Assembly (NCBI GenBank): GCA_030746295.1 | Contig: JASLMY010000221.1 | Location: forward strand, 1 to 8,328 | Length of the DNA: 8,328 nt | Direction: 5' to 3' | Source: Alphaproteobacteria bacterium | GTDB lineage: Bacteria; Pseudomonadota; Alphaproteobacteria; GCA-2731375 | Notes under the pieces: generated by a model | Told to the model about the DNA's origin: nothing | The model's database searches: none | What the model saw: only the letters and a program-made list of their open reading frames with translations | Part shown: one piece after another, positions 1 to 7,380 of the stretch | Numbering within the stretch: position 1 is the stretch's first letter | Layout: each line of letters starts with the position of its first letter | Translations under genes and position numbers: made by a program

Positions 1-89
1 ATGACGGGATCTATCTGAAGCCGCCGGACGCGCCGGGACTGGGGCTGGAGCTCGATGCCGAATTTGCGGCCGCGCACCGGATCGACTGA
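1..89 (+). CDS. C-terminal end of an enolase-superfamily (mandelate racemase/muconate lactonizing type) enzyme, partial
   Basis: Only the last 28 codons are present, read in the frame whose first complete codon is at position 3 and ending in TGA at 87-89. The peptide contains a proline-rich turn followed by PGLGLELD and an Ala-rich end. This closely resembles the usual C-terminal tail of mandelate racemase/muconate lactonizing enzymes, where a 'PGLGxELD' stretch closes the capping domain after the barrel. These enzymes abstract a proton alpha to a carboxylate with Mg2+ and act on sugar acids, muconates or related acids. The catalytic residues lie outside the window, so substrate class cannot be judged. 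A hairpin lies about 200 bases downstream. The assignment rests on one short motif. Confidence 0.65.
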   Translation, partial: DGIYLKPPDAPGLGLELDAEFAAAHRID

Positions 90-284
90 GCCAATTGGCA
101 AGGAACCGAGAAGAAACCAACAAGCCAAATCCGATCACAAGCAAGTGCCGACTTACCTGTCCTGCCAGAGTGATCCGAAGGCCTACCCACCCAGCCTCCA
201 GACTGCACCGAGCTTGCGACATTCGGCTTCCCAAGATCGTACCGGCACGATTACCAGCGATTAGGCAGAGAATCAGACGAGCTC

Positions 285-320
285 AACCATGCGGGATAAA
301 CAGAATTATCCCGCATGGTT
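285..320. repeat. Perfect 15-bp palindromic hairpin, copy 1 of a repeated element
   Basis: The left arm AACCATGCGGGATAA (285-299) and the right arm TTATCCCGCATGGTT (306-320) are perfect reverse complements around a 6-base loop, ACAGAA. The same arm recurs at the right end of the window with a different loop. There is no long T run after it (only TT within the arm), so it is not a textbook Rho-independent terminator. It could still stabilise or end the transcript of the upstream gene. It may belong to a dispersed extragenic palindrome family or be a protein-binding site. Confidence 0.85.
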
Positions 321-543
321 ACCGACACGCATCGGCGGGGCGACAGGTAGCGGACTGGTTTGGGGCTGATAAGCATTGTAGTCGAGCCCAATTTGCTGAT
401 GCTCTTGCCCGTTTCGGCGGATGCTCCGGGGATAAAACACGCCGGAGCCAGAACGTCGTCTTCGTCGCTCTCCAGTCGGAATGTTAGGCTATGGTCTGAG
501 GCGGCGCGCCGATCGGCTGGCGATCACATTTTGGCTTCAAATT

Positions 544-550
544 GCAGGAG
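544..550 (+). promoter_or_regulatory. Ribosome binding site fixing the DUF1028 start
   Basis: GCAGGAG lies 7 bases before the ATG at 558. It supports this start over the more upstream in-frame ATG at 360. Residues encoded between 360 and 557 do not resemble the DUF1028 family, whose conserved N-terminal TFTAIAR-like strand begins shortly after the 558 start. Confidence 0.7.
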
Positions 551-557
551 ATCCTTG

Positions 558-1268
558 ATGACGCAGGTGCCTCCGGGACCCGAGTTCAACACATTCACGG
601 CCATCGCCCGCTGTCCAAAGACCCACCGGCTGGGCATCGCGACTTCAACACGCTCGCTCGCCGTCGGTGCGCGTGTGCCGTTCGTTAGGCCACGGCTCGG
701 AGCTGTGGCCATCATGGCCATCGCCGATACCCGGCTTGGCTTGATGGCCCAGAAGTTACTCGAGACCGGATACAAGGCGCCCGCGGGCATCGACCAGCTT
801 GTCTCGGGCGATCCCTATTGCGAATACCGGCAGCTCGGCGTCATCGACGATGATGGCTTCGCCGCGGCCCGGACCGGGACACAGAATCGAGATTGGGCCG
901 GTCATCACGTGCATGACAATTTCATCGCGCTGGGAAACGTCCTGCAGGGCGAGCACATCCTCAATGCAATCGAGGAAGGCTACAACGCCAGACCAGACGA
1001 CGAGATCGAGGACCGTCTGATGGCGGCGATCGAAGCGGGCAGAGATGCCGGTGGACAAAAAGGTGGGCAGCGTTCGGCGGCGATCTTGGTTTACGAGGAC
1101 AAGGAATTCGCTCGCGTCGACCTGAGGGTCGATGCTCACGATGAGCCGGTTGGCGAACTGCGCCGCGTGTTTGATTTCTTCAAGCCGGCAATCGACTACT
1201 ATGCCCATCGTCAAGTGGATGCGCGTGTAAATCCTCTTTTCGAGGCCGTGCCCGGGAAGGGGTATTGA
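558..1268 (+). CDS. DUF1028 family protein (predicted Ntn-hydrolase fold)
   Basis: This 236-residue protein matches the DUF1028 family pattern throughout. Near the N-terminus is NTFTAIARCP, then LGIATSTRSLAVGARVPFVR (about 25-44) and LGAVAIMAI. The middle has YRQLGVIDDDG (90-100) and WAGHHVHDNFIALGNVLQG (113-131). The second half has GGQKGGQRSAAILVY (165-179) and RVDLRVDAHDEPVGELRRV (186-204), which are family hallmarks. The length is about usual. The family is placed with N-terminal nucleophile hydrolases, but its reaction is unknown, so no substrate is assigned. Here the conserved Thr is residue 12 rather than residue 2, so a nucleophilic Thr would need removal of a short leader. No signal peptide or membrane segment is visible. 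GC (about 57% in sampled blocks) is lower than in the downstream genes, and long spacers flank it, so it is probably transcribed alone. Confidence 0.85.
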   Translation: MTQVPPGPEFNTFTAIARCPKTHRLGIATSTRSLAVGARVPFVRPRLGAVAIMAIADTRLGLMAQKLLETGYKAPAGIDQLVSGDPYCEYRQLGVIDDDGFAAARTGTQNRDWAGHHVHDNFIALGNVLQGEHILNAIEEGYNARPDDEIEDRLMAAIEAGRDAGGQKGGQRSAAILVYEDKEFARVDLRVDAHDEPVGELRRVFDFFKPAIDYYAHRQVDARVNPLFEAVPGKGY

Positions 1269-1364
1269 ACGGCTTGTAGATCTCTTGCGGCAGGCATGAC
1301 GGGATGTCGTCTTTCGGAGGTAAAATTCCCGTCGGGCCGAGACAGCTGGAACAGGCATTTGTAA

Positions 1365-1397
1365 ACCCTATGTCCGTTGAGGCGTCGAACATAGGGT
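1365..1397. repeat. 9-bp perfect inverted repeat, possible operator
   Basis: ACCCTATGT (1365-1373) and ACATAGGGT (1389-1397) are exact reverse complements separated by 15 bases. No T run follows, so a terminator is unlikely. The centre-to-centre spacing of 24 bases, slightly over two helical turns, would suit a dimeric regulator binding both arms. It sits about 265 bases before the flavoprotein gene and about 100 bases after the DUF1028 gene. Its role is inferred only. Confidence 0.35.
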
Positions 1398-1592
1398 CTA
1401 TAAGCGTCGGTTCTGGCCAGGTCTGCCGTACGGGGATTTCACCCCCGACAGGAGACGTTTACAGCTCTCCTTCCCATGGTCGGGTAGATACGACGACCAA
1501 GCAGGATGGCGGCAGACTACGAGAGCATAGAAACTCATCACGATAGGCAGGCAGAGCGGCCGGCGCGCGGCCTGTGCTTATCGCCAAGAATC

Positions 1593-1621
1593 TCGACATG
1601 TATCCGCGCCGAGACTAATAA
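1593..1621 (+). promoter_or_regulatory. Possible sigma70-type promoter for the flavoprotein gene
   Basis: TCGACA (1593-1598) matches five of six bases of the -35 consensus. It is followed, after 17 bases, by a weak TAATAA (1616-1621) as -10. Transcription would start about 35 bases before the ATG at 1663. The -10 is poor (three of six), so this is a tentative call. Confidence 0.3.
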
Positions 1622-1645
1622 CGGATCGCTGAACGGTTCGGAGAG

Positions 1646-1652
1646 AAGGAGG
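1646..1652 (+). promoter_or_regulatory. Strong ribosome binding site of the flavoprotein gene
   Basis: AAGGAGG lies 10 bases before the ATG at 1663 within a purine-rich run. It fixes the start and suggests efficient translation. Confidence 0.75.
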
Positions 1653-1662
1653 AGGCGAGGTC

Positions 1663-2808
1663 ATGAGCGAGAACGTTTTTCGAACCGAGCTGTGCGATCT
1701 CCTCGGCATCGACTATCCGATCATGCTGGCAGCGATGGCGCCCGATGTCTCCGACCCGACACTGGTCGCCGCCGTCTCCGAGGCCGGCGGCATCGGCGTC
1801 CTCGCCTGCGCCGACAAGAGCCCCGACGAGATCAGGGAGCTGGCGGCGGAGACCCGCAAACTGACCGACAGGCCCTTCGGCATCGACGTGGCGCTGCCGA
1901 TCAAGGCCGATGCCCTGTCCCTGAACTACAGGGAAGCCCTCGCCCAGGCCGACCTGCCCGAGGCGCATGTCCGCCTGCGCGACGAATTCATGGCCGCCAA
2001 TGGCATCCCCTATGTCGATGACATCAGCGCGGCGACGCCGGGGTTGAGCTCCGTCGCCGCCTTCAAGCTCGGTTACGAGTTCGGCAAGCGCCAGGTCGAG
2101 GCCATCCTCGACATCGCGCCGGCGCTCTTCGTCTCCGCCCTTGGCGATCCTTCCTTCATGGTCGCCGATGCCCATGCCCGAGGCATCAAGGTGATGTCGG
2201 TGGTCGGTCGGTCGAAGGACGCGCGCCGGGTCGCGCGGGGCGGCGTCGACGCGGTCATCTGCACCGGCACCGCAGCGGGTGGGCACAGCGGCGCCGTCGA
2301 CGGCATGGTGCTCGTGCCCGAGGTGGCGGAGATGGTGGCGCCTACCCTGGTCGTTGCCGGCGGCGGCATCGTCGACGGGCGCGGCCTAGCGGGCGCCCTG
2401 GCGCTCGGCGCCGTCGGGGTCTGGGTCGGATCACGCTTCATCGCCAGCGAGGAATGCGCCGCCAAGCCCTGGTACAAGCAGCAGCTCATCGAAGCTGACG
2501 ACATGGCCACGGTGCGCAACCGCTGGTACACCGGCAAGACGACGCGCCATATCGAGGGTGCCTGGGACAGGGCCTGCGAGGCATCGGGTCTGGAGCCCCT
2601 CGACATGCCGGCGCAGGGCATCTGCGTTGCGCCCATGACTCTGGGCGCGGTCGAGGTCGGCGAGTATGTCTCGTCCGGGATCTATTGCGGCCAGGGCACG
2701 GCGCGCATCGACGCGGTTCTGCCCGTCCGGCGGATCGTCTCGGAGATGATCGAGGACGCGCGCCATATCCTGACCGAGGAGCTGCCCGGCAGAATTCGGT
2801 TCGACTAG
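1663..2808 (+). CDS. Nitronate monooxygenase-like FMN protein (NPD/2-nitropropane dioxygenase family)
   Basis: This 381-residue TIM-barrel flavoprotein has the family layout. The N-terminal strand has YPIMLAAMAPDVSDPTLVAAVSEAGGIGVLA (about 18-48), where AGGIG is the typical turn. PFGIDVALP (71-79) follows. The FMN/active-site stretch is AVICTGTAAGGHSGAV (197-212), with His208 in the conserved GGH position that acts as base in characterised nitronate monooxygenases. The phosphate-binding segment is VVAGGGIVDGRGLAGALALG (230-249), followed by GVWVGSRFIASEEC. The family includes nitronate monooxygenases and FabK-type enoyl reductases, and many members have unknown substrates. The protein should be cytosolic. 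An unusually long insert (about 85-145) follows the third strand and may shape the substrate pocket. It is likely monocistronic: its own strong RBS lies upstream, and 241 bases with a new promoter separate it from the next gene. Family is secure; substrate is not. Confidence 0.9.
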   Translation: MSENVFRTELCDLLGIDYPIMLAAMAPDVSDPTLVAAVSEAGGIGVLACADKSPDEIRELAAETRKLTDRPFGIDVALPIKADALSLNYREALAQADLPEAHVRLRDEFMAANGIPYVDDISAATPGLSSVAAFKLGYEFGKRQVEAILDIAPALFVSALGDPSFMVADAHARGIKVMSVVGRSKDARRVARGGVDAVICTGTAAGGHSGAVDGMVLVPEVAEMVAPTLVVAGGGIVDGRGLAGALALGAVGVWVGSRFIASEECAAKPWYKQQLIEADDMATVRNRWYTGKTTRHIEGAWDRACEASGLEPLDMPAQGICVAPMTLGAVEVGEYVSSGIYCGQGTARIDAVLPVRRIVSEMIEDARHILTEELPGRIRFD

Positions 2809-2940
2809 GCTAACGCCATGCTCGCCGGCGCGAGCTCGCCGATACCCGGCGGGCCGGCCTTGCTGCCCTTGGCCCGCGCGCTGTCGAGGCCGCCGGCGAC
2901 GGGCTCTGGGATCGACCGAGATGGCGGGGTGGTCTCCTGT

Positions 2941-2969
2941 TTCGCAAATGTGGCTCGTTTGGCTATGAT
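2941..2969 (+). promoter_or_regulatory. Predicted sigma70-type promoter of the large fused gene
   Basis: TTCGCA (2941-2946) and TATGAT (2964-2969) are separated by 17 bases. They match four of six and five of six bases of the -35 and -10 consensus. The predicted start is near 2976, giving a leader of about 74 bases. I saw no clear FNR-type TTGAT-N4-ATCAA site nearby, although such control would fit an oxygen-sensitive enzyme. Confidence 0.5.
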
Positions 2970-3036
2970 CGAGCACGCCCTGGGGGGACTCACTTGGGGA
3001 AGACCGGATCAACAGCAATGGGGGATGGAGTACTGC

Positions 3037-3042
3037 AAGGAG
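3037..3042 (+). promoter_or_regulatory. Ribosome binding site favouring the GTG at 3050
   Basis: AAGGAG ends 7 bases before the GTG at 3050 but only 1 base before the in-frame GTG at 3044. Spacing therefore favours 3050, giving a protein beginning [10 protein letters not shown]. That places the conserved first strand of the activase fold right at the N-terminus, as is usual for this family. Confidence 0.65.
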
Positions 3043-3049
3043 AGTGACG

Positions 3050-6000
3050 GTGAGGATAGCGGGCTGCGATCTGGGCAAGGCTTCCGTGGGTTTCGTCGTC
3101 GCCAGCGTGGGTGAAGACGGCAGGCCGGAGGTGGAAGGTACCGCCTGTGAGTTGCACGAGGGCGACCCTCTGGGACTGTTCGAAGAGTGGTACCGCGACA
3201 ACGACATCGCTTCCTGCGCCGCCCTGGCGGCGACCGGCGTTTACGCCGACGAGCTGTGCGAGCCGGTCCTGATCCTGCCCGAGGATTCCTGCCAAGAGGC
3301 CGCCCTCGAGCTCACGCCCGAGCTCGAGGACGCGCTCAACGTGGTCAGCATCGGCGCCCGCGGCTACGCCGCGCTGAGCCGCCGGGCCACCCTGAACGGC
3401 GGCTCGTCCGATTTCGTCTATCAGTACCTCGAGAACGACAAGTGCTCCTCGGGCACCGGCGAGAACATCCAGAAGATCACCGAGCGCTTCGGGCTCACCG
3501 TCACGCAAGCCGACGAGCTTGCGCTCTCCGTCGATGAGAGCATTGCCATCACCGCCCGCTGCTCGGTCTTCGCCAAATCCGAGATGACCCATTTCGCCAA
3601 CCAGGGCCGGCCGACGGCCGAGCTCTTCAAGGGCTATTTCGGTTCCGTCGCGCGCAATGCCTATGCCCTGGCGGCGCGCAACCGGGTCCAGGGCCCGGTC
3701 TACCTGATCGGCGGCCCGGCCCAGATCCAATCCTTCCGCAGCGCCTTCGAGGAATTGATCGGGGCGCCGGTCGAGAGCCCGCCGCTGGCCGAGTGCTTCG
3801 AAGCCGCCGGCGCCATGGCCATCGCCGCCCAGCAGGCCCGCTCGGGCAGCGAAGCCCGGGCCGCCCTTCCCCGGGACCCGGCGGCGCTGCTGCGGCCGGT
3901 CGAGAAGCGTTTCGAGACCCTGGCGCCGGCCAGCCGCGTGCGGGACCGGGTGACCATCATGGACGAGCCCGCGATCCCCGAGGGTGCGGCCCTGGCGCCC
4001 TCGATCCTCGGCCTCGACCTCGGTTCTACAGGCGCCAAGGCGGTGCTGACCTCGATCGAGACCGGCGAGATCGTGCTCGACGTCTACGACCGCACGCGGG
4101 GCAACCCGGTCGACGCGGCGCGGCGCCTGGTCAGCGCTCTGCTCGAGCAGGCCGAGGCGGACGTGCGCGCCATCGGCGTCACCGGCTCGGGCCGCGAGGC
4201 GGTGGCGACGCTGCTGCGCGCCGTCTATCCCGACAGCGACAACATCGTCGTACTCAACGAGATCGTGGCCCACGCCACGGCCGCCAGCCGCTGTGACGCC
4301 GACGGCGGCGCCGACCTCTCGGTGATCGAGATCGGCGGCCAGGACGCCAAGTACATCCGCGTCCAAGGCGGCCGCATCGTCGAGAGCGACATGAACAAGG
4401 CCTGCAGCGCCGGCACCGGCTCGTTCTTGGAGGAACAAGCCAATCTTTACGACGTCCACGACATTCAGGAGTTCATCGATCTCGCCTCCGTCGCCGAACG
4501 ACCGCCGGAACTGGGCCACATGTGCACCGTTTTCGTGGCTGACGCGGCGGCGTTGGCCATCAAGGAAGGCTTCGGGCGCGACGACATCTTCGCCGGCTTC
4601 CAGTATTCGGTGATCCACAACTACCTCAACCGCGTGATGGGCCAGCGCACCCTCGGCCAGCGTGTCTTCTTCCAGGGCAAGCCGGCCTCCAATCCTTCGC
4701 TGGCCTGGACCCTGGCGGCGGTCACCGGACGCGAGATCGTGGTGCCGCCCAATCCGGGCGCCATGGGGGCCTGGGGGATAGGCCTTTGCGCCGTCGAGCA
4801 GCTCGACCGGCTAGCACTGGCAACGGCGCCCAGGCTCGCGCTCGGCCAAATCCTGGCGGCGGAGATCACCGGACGCTCGGAGTTCCAGTGCCGCGACGCC
4901 CGCTGCCAGACGCTCTGCCCCATCGAGCGCACCACCATCAAGGTCGGCGAGATCAGCCGCCAGGCGGTCTCGGGCGGCGCCTGCCCCAAGTTCGAAGTCT
5001 CGACCAAGAGCCAACCGAAGCTGCCCAAGGAGGCACCGAACCCCTTCGAGCAGCGCGAGGCCCTGATCGACAGCTTCGTGCCGGCGCCCAACGGCGGGCC
5101 GGTGCTGGCCATCCCCGCGGTCAGCTCGCTCGCCCCCCACGTCCCCTGGCTCGCCACCTTTGCCGGCGCGCTCGGCTTCTCGGTAATGATCCTGCGCTCA
5201 GACAAGCACTCGCTGGCGGCCGGCGAGCAGCTTTGCAACAGCTTCGATTCCTGCGGCCCGGTGAAGATCGCGCACGCCGTCTGCGACACCGATGTCGATC
5301 TGATGCTCTTTCCGTCCATCTTCCACATCGCCGACACCAGGGGCCGCGGCGGCCAGACCTGCGTCGCCGAGCAGGTCATGCCCTCGCTGGTCGAGCAGTT
5401 GCTCCGCTCTCGGGGCCGAAAGACGAAGTTGGTGCGGCCGCGGCTGTCTTTCCGCGAGGGGCCGGCGGCGCCGGAGCTGAGCGCCGAGATGGTGCGCCTG
5501 GCCGACGAGCTCGGCGTCGATCCCACAAGCATCGAAGCAGCCGTGGCCAAGGCCGCCGAAGCCCATCACGCCTTCGAGGACGGGCTCGAGCGGATCGGCG
5601 AAGAGGCGCTCGACTATGCCCGGCGGAACGACCTGCCCAGCGTCCTGCTGCTGGGCCACCTGCACGTGATCTGCGATCCGGCCATCAACGCCAACATCCC
5701 GCACCTCTTGAGGCGCAATGGCGCCATGGCAATACCGGCGGACTGCTTCGGGCTCGACGACGAGACACCGCCGATGAAGAAGATCTACTGGGGCGACGCC
5801 AACCGCGCGATGCGCGCGGCGGTCCAGGCCCGCGAGCTGGGCGACATCTTCCCGGTGCTGCTCGCTTCCTTCGGCTGCGGACCCTCCTCGTTCACCGAGC
5901 AGGTCTTCCAGGCTCTGATGGAGGGCTACCCGCACACCATCCTGGAGAGCGACGGCCACGGCGGTGAAGCCGGCTTCGTCACCCGCATCCAGGCCTTCCT

Positions 6001-7315
6001 GCAATCGGTGCGGCAATACATCGCCGAGGGCGGCGCCCGCGCGCTGCCCGACAACGCCAAGCGGATCTCCTATGTCAGCCCGACCCGGAAAAGCGGACCC
6101 AGCTTTCTCGATCCCGAGGTTCACTACGTGGCCATGAGCATGGCCGACAATGTCGGCGCCACCTTCGCCGCCACCTACCGCGCCTACGGCTACGACGTGG
6201 TGACCGCGCCGCCGCACAGCGACAGCACCTGGCAGGCCGGCAAGGCCGACTGCTCGGGCAAGGAGTGCATGAGCTATCAGTTGATGTGGGGTGCCTTCCG
6301 CCAGCACCTGGAGCAGAATCCGCCGGTCAAGGATACCGTGCTGCTGGCTTTCTCGGGCCAATTGTGCCGCACCGGCGCCTTCGGTGTGAAGGACCAGATC
6401 TCGCTCGAAAAGATGGGCTTCGACGGCAACGTGACTATGCAAGGCATGCCGTTCGGCGGCGACCGGTCGATGTCGTTGCTGCTGTGGGCGGGGCTTTCGG
6501 CGATCGAGATCCTGCGCCAGCTCTATATCTACCACGTACCGGTGGAATCCCTTCGCGGCGACGCCCGGGCGATTTATGACGCTGGCATCGAGCGGGTCTT
6601 GGCGATCCTCGAGGCGCCCATGGCCGCAACCGAAAGCGACAGCGCCCGGCCCGAGGTCGAGCGGCGAGCCGTGGCCATCGCCGCGGCGCTGCGCGAGACC
6701 GGCCGGCATTATGGCGAGATGGAAAGCCGCTGGCAGGGACGCCGCTCTTTCCGCACCGTCTTCGTCGGCGGCGAGACTATGGCCAAGGGCAACGACTTTT
6801 CCAATTCCGGCCTCTTCCTGCGCCTCAGCGAGCAGGGCCTGCGGCTGGTGCTCGAGCCCCTGACCGACTTCTTCGAATTCCTGGCTCGCCGCCATCCCCA
6901 CCTCCAGTACGGCCGGGCCAAGCCGTTGGCAGAGGCCCGGGCGATGACGGAAGAGCAGGCCGAATTACGGGCCTGGCTCTACGGGGAAGTGGCCGAAATC
7001 CATCCCTGGCTGCCGGCGCCGGCGGTCGAGGTGGCCTTGGAGCTGGCCGAGGAGCTGATCGACCCGAGCACCGTCGGCGGTTCGCCGATGGAGATCGCCA
7101 GCGTCGTGCATGCCTGGGAAACGGGCCGTTATGATGGCGTCGTCGTGGCCAGTTGCTGGGGCTGCGACAACAGCCTGATCACCGAGGGCCTGCTGCGCTA
7201 CCGCAAGGACATTCCGTTCTTTTTCTACTACGGCGACGGCACGCCTTTGGATGAGCGCCGGGTCCGCGGCTTCTCCTACCGCCTGCACCGAGGCGCGGAG
7301 TCCTCGGCAGCGTAG
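3050..7315 (+). CDS. Giant fused iron-sulfur enzyme: two acyl-CoA dehydratase activase (BadF/BcrA-type ATPase) domains plus tandem HgdB-like/DUF2229 modules
   Basis: The protein has 1421 residues (numbered from GTG 3050). Activase 1 (about 1-262) has DLGKASVG, cluster cysteines Cys132 (NDKCSSGTG) and Cys171 ([10 protein letters not shown]). Activase 2 (about 318-586) has [21 protein letters not shown], Cys452 (NKACSAGTG) and Cys492 (GHMCTVF). A linker carries Cys614, 619, 623 and 645. HgdB-like module A (about 684-988) has SCGPVK (Cys735), TCVAEQ (Cys771) and FGCGPSS (Cys943), ending TRIQAFL. Module B (about 1005-1411) has GKECMSYQ (Cys1073), QLCRTG (Cys1106) and WGCDNS (Cys1372). In known relatives the activase hydrolyses ATP to drive an electron from its [4Fe-4S] cluster into the HgdB-type partner, which dehydrates 2-hydroxyacyl-CoA, reduces benzoyl-CoA, or, in double-cubane proteins, reduces small molecules. 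Here all parts are in one chain. Large fused homologues are known as a family of uncertain substrate. It is presumably cytosolic and oxygen-sensitive. No signal peptide is seen. It could start at 3044 instead. Confidence 0.9.
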   Translation: MRIAGCDLGKASVGFVVASVGEDGRPEVEGTACELHEGDPLGLFEEWYRDNDIASCAALAATGVYADELCEPVLILPEDSCQEAALELTPELEDALNVVSIGARGYAALSRRATLNGGSSDFVYQYLENDKCSSGTGENIQKITERFGLTVTQADELALSVDESIAITARCSVFAKSEMTHFANQGRPTAELFKGYFGSVARNAYALAARNRVQGPVYLIGGPAQIQSFRSAFEELIGAPVESPPLAECFEAAGAMAIAAQQARSGSEARAALPRDPAALLRPVEKRFETLAPASRVRDRVTIMDEPAIPEGAALAPSILGLDLGSTGAKAVLTSIETGEIVLDVYDRTRGNPVDAARRLVSALLEQAEADVRAIGVTGSGREAVATLLRAVYPDSDNIVVLNEIVAHATAASRCDADGGADLSVIEIGGQDAKYIRVQGGRIVESDMNKACSAGTGSFLEEQANLYDVHDIQEFIDLASVAERPPELGHMCTVFVADAAALAIKEGFGRDDIFAGFQYSVIHNYLNRVMGQRTLGQRVFFQGKPASNPSLAWTLAAVTGREIVVPPNPGAMGAWGIGLCAVEQLDRLALATAPRLALGQILAAEITGRSEFQCRDARCQTLCPIERTTIKVGEISRQAVSGGACPKFEVSTKSQPKLPKEAPNPFEQREALIDSFVPAPNGGPVLAIPAVSSLAPHVPWLATFAGALGFSVMILRSDKHSLAAGEQLCNSFDSCGPVKIAHAVCDTDVDLMLFPSIFHIADTRGRGGQTCVAEQVMPSLVEQLLRSRGRKTKLVRPRLSFREGPAAPELSAEMVRLADELGVDPTSIEAAVAKAAEAHHAFEDGLERIGEEALDYARRNDLPSVLLLGHLHVICDPAINANIPHLLRRNGAMAIPADCFGLDDETPPMKKIYWGDANRAMRAAVQARELGDIFPVLLASFGCGPSSFTEQVFQALMEGYPHTILESDGHGGEAGFVTRIQAFLQSVRQYIAEGGARALPDNAKRISYVSPTRKSGPSFLDPEVHYVAMSMADNVGATFAATYRAYGYDVVTAPPHSDSTWQAGKADCSGKECMSYQLMWGAFRQHLEQNPPVKDTVLLAFSGQLCRTGAFGVKDQISLEKMGFDGNVTMQGMPFGGDRSMSLLLWAGLSAIEILRQLYIYHVPVESLRGDARAIYDAGIERVLAILEAPMAATESDSARPEVERRAVAIAAALRETGRHYGEMESRWQGRRSFRTVFVGGETMAKGNDFSNSGLFLRLSEQGLRLVLEPLTDFFEFLARRHPHLQYGRAKPLAEARAMTEEQAELRAWLYGEVAEIHPWLPAPAVEVALELAEELIDPSTVGGSPMEIASVVHAWETGRYDGVVVASCWGCDNSLITEGLLRYRKDIPFFFYYGDGTPLDERRVRGFSYRLHRGAESSAA

Positions 7316-7380
7316 GTCTCGAGCAATAGCGGGTCTCCTTCTTCAATCTCGGAGTTGCATGACCCAGCTCCAGGCTCGGC
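7316..7380. terminator. Short convergent intergenic region with a weak hairpin
   Basis: The large gene and the SDR gene end toward each other with 65 bases between their stop codons. GGAGTTG (7351-7357) can pair with CAGCTCC (7365-7371), one pair being a G-U wobble on the plus-strand transcript, with a 7-base loop. No T run follows on either strand, so this is a weak candidate for a shared terminator. Confidence 0.25.

Larger units (their letters stand above)
90..557. other. Long intergenic spacer with lower GC
   Basis: This stretch between the enolase-type gene and the DUF1028 gene contains a perfect hairpin at 285-320. Otherwise I see no convincing gene. Open frames run through it on both strands, but none has a ribosome binding site or a recognisable protein. 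Sampled 60-base blocks (121-180 and 361-420) are about 53% GC by hand count, against 65-77% for blocks inside the large gene. The segment may be decayed or acquired DNA, but no transposase, integrase or tRNA could be recognised in it. Confidence 0.5.
1269..1662. other. Intergenic spacer upstream of the nitronate monooxygenase-like gene
   Basis: These 394 bases hold a 9-bp inverted repeat (1365-1397), a weaker 7-bp repeat with a long loop (1298-1304 with 1327-1333), a small GC-rich hairpin (1558-1572) and a possible promoter at 1593-1621. Short open frames exist, for example 1381-1530 on the plus strand, but none has a start and ribosome binding site that I trust. I recognise no RNA gene here. 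Confidence 0.5.

Noticed and set aside
285..500. Minus-strand frame ending in the hairpin (last codons reading NHAG then stop), considered as a transposase remnant
   Set aside because: The frame lacks a start and shows no DDE or other transposase motif. The link to an insertion sequence would be a guess.
508..517. 10-bp palindrome GCCGATCGGC before the DUF1028 gene
   Set aside because: Short GC-rich palindromes of this kind are expected by chance, and it has no repeat or positional support.
360..557. N-terminal extension of the DUF1028 gene to the ATG at 360
   Set aside because: No ribosome binding site precedes 360. The added residues do not resemble the family, and GCAGGAG is well spaced before the ATG at 558.
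1381..1530. Plus-strand open frame with a protein-like stretch (about 49 codons, no ATG at its start)
   Set aside because: Part of it (around YGDFTPD) looks somewhat protein-like, so a gene remnant was considered. I could not link it to any family, and it lacks a start codon with a ribosome binding site.
3044..3049. GTG at 3044 as the start of the large gene
   Set aside because: Only one base separates it from the AAGGAG motif, whereas GTG at 3050 has 7-base spacing. It remains a minor alternative.
2990..4618. Long minus-strand open frame (542 codons) opposite the large gene
   Set aside because: It is a shadow caused by GC-rich third positions of the plus-strand gene. Its translation is low-complexity Arg/Gly/Ala/Asp-rich, with no recognised domain, and the plus strand has clear conserved motifs over the same bases.
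5198..6901. Second long minus-strand open frame (567 codons) opposite the large gene
   Set aside because: Same reason: composition-driven antisense frame with no family motifs, while the plus-strand HgdB-like cysteine motifs span it.
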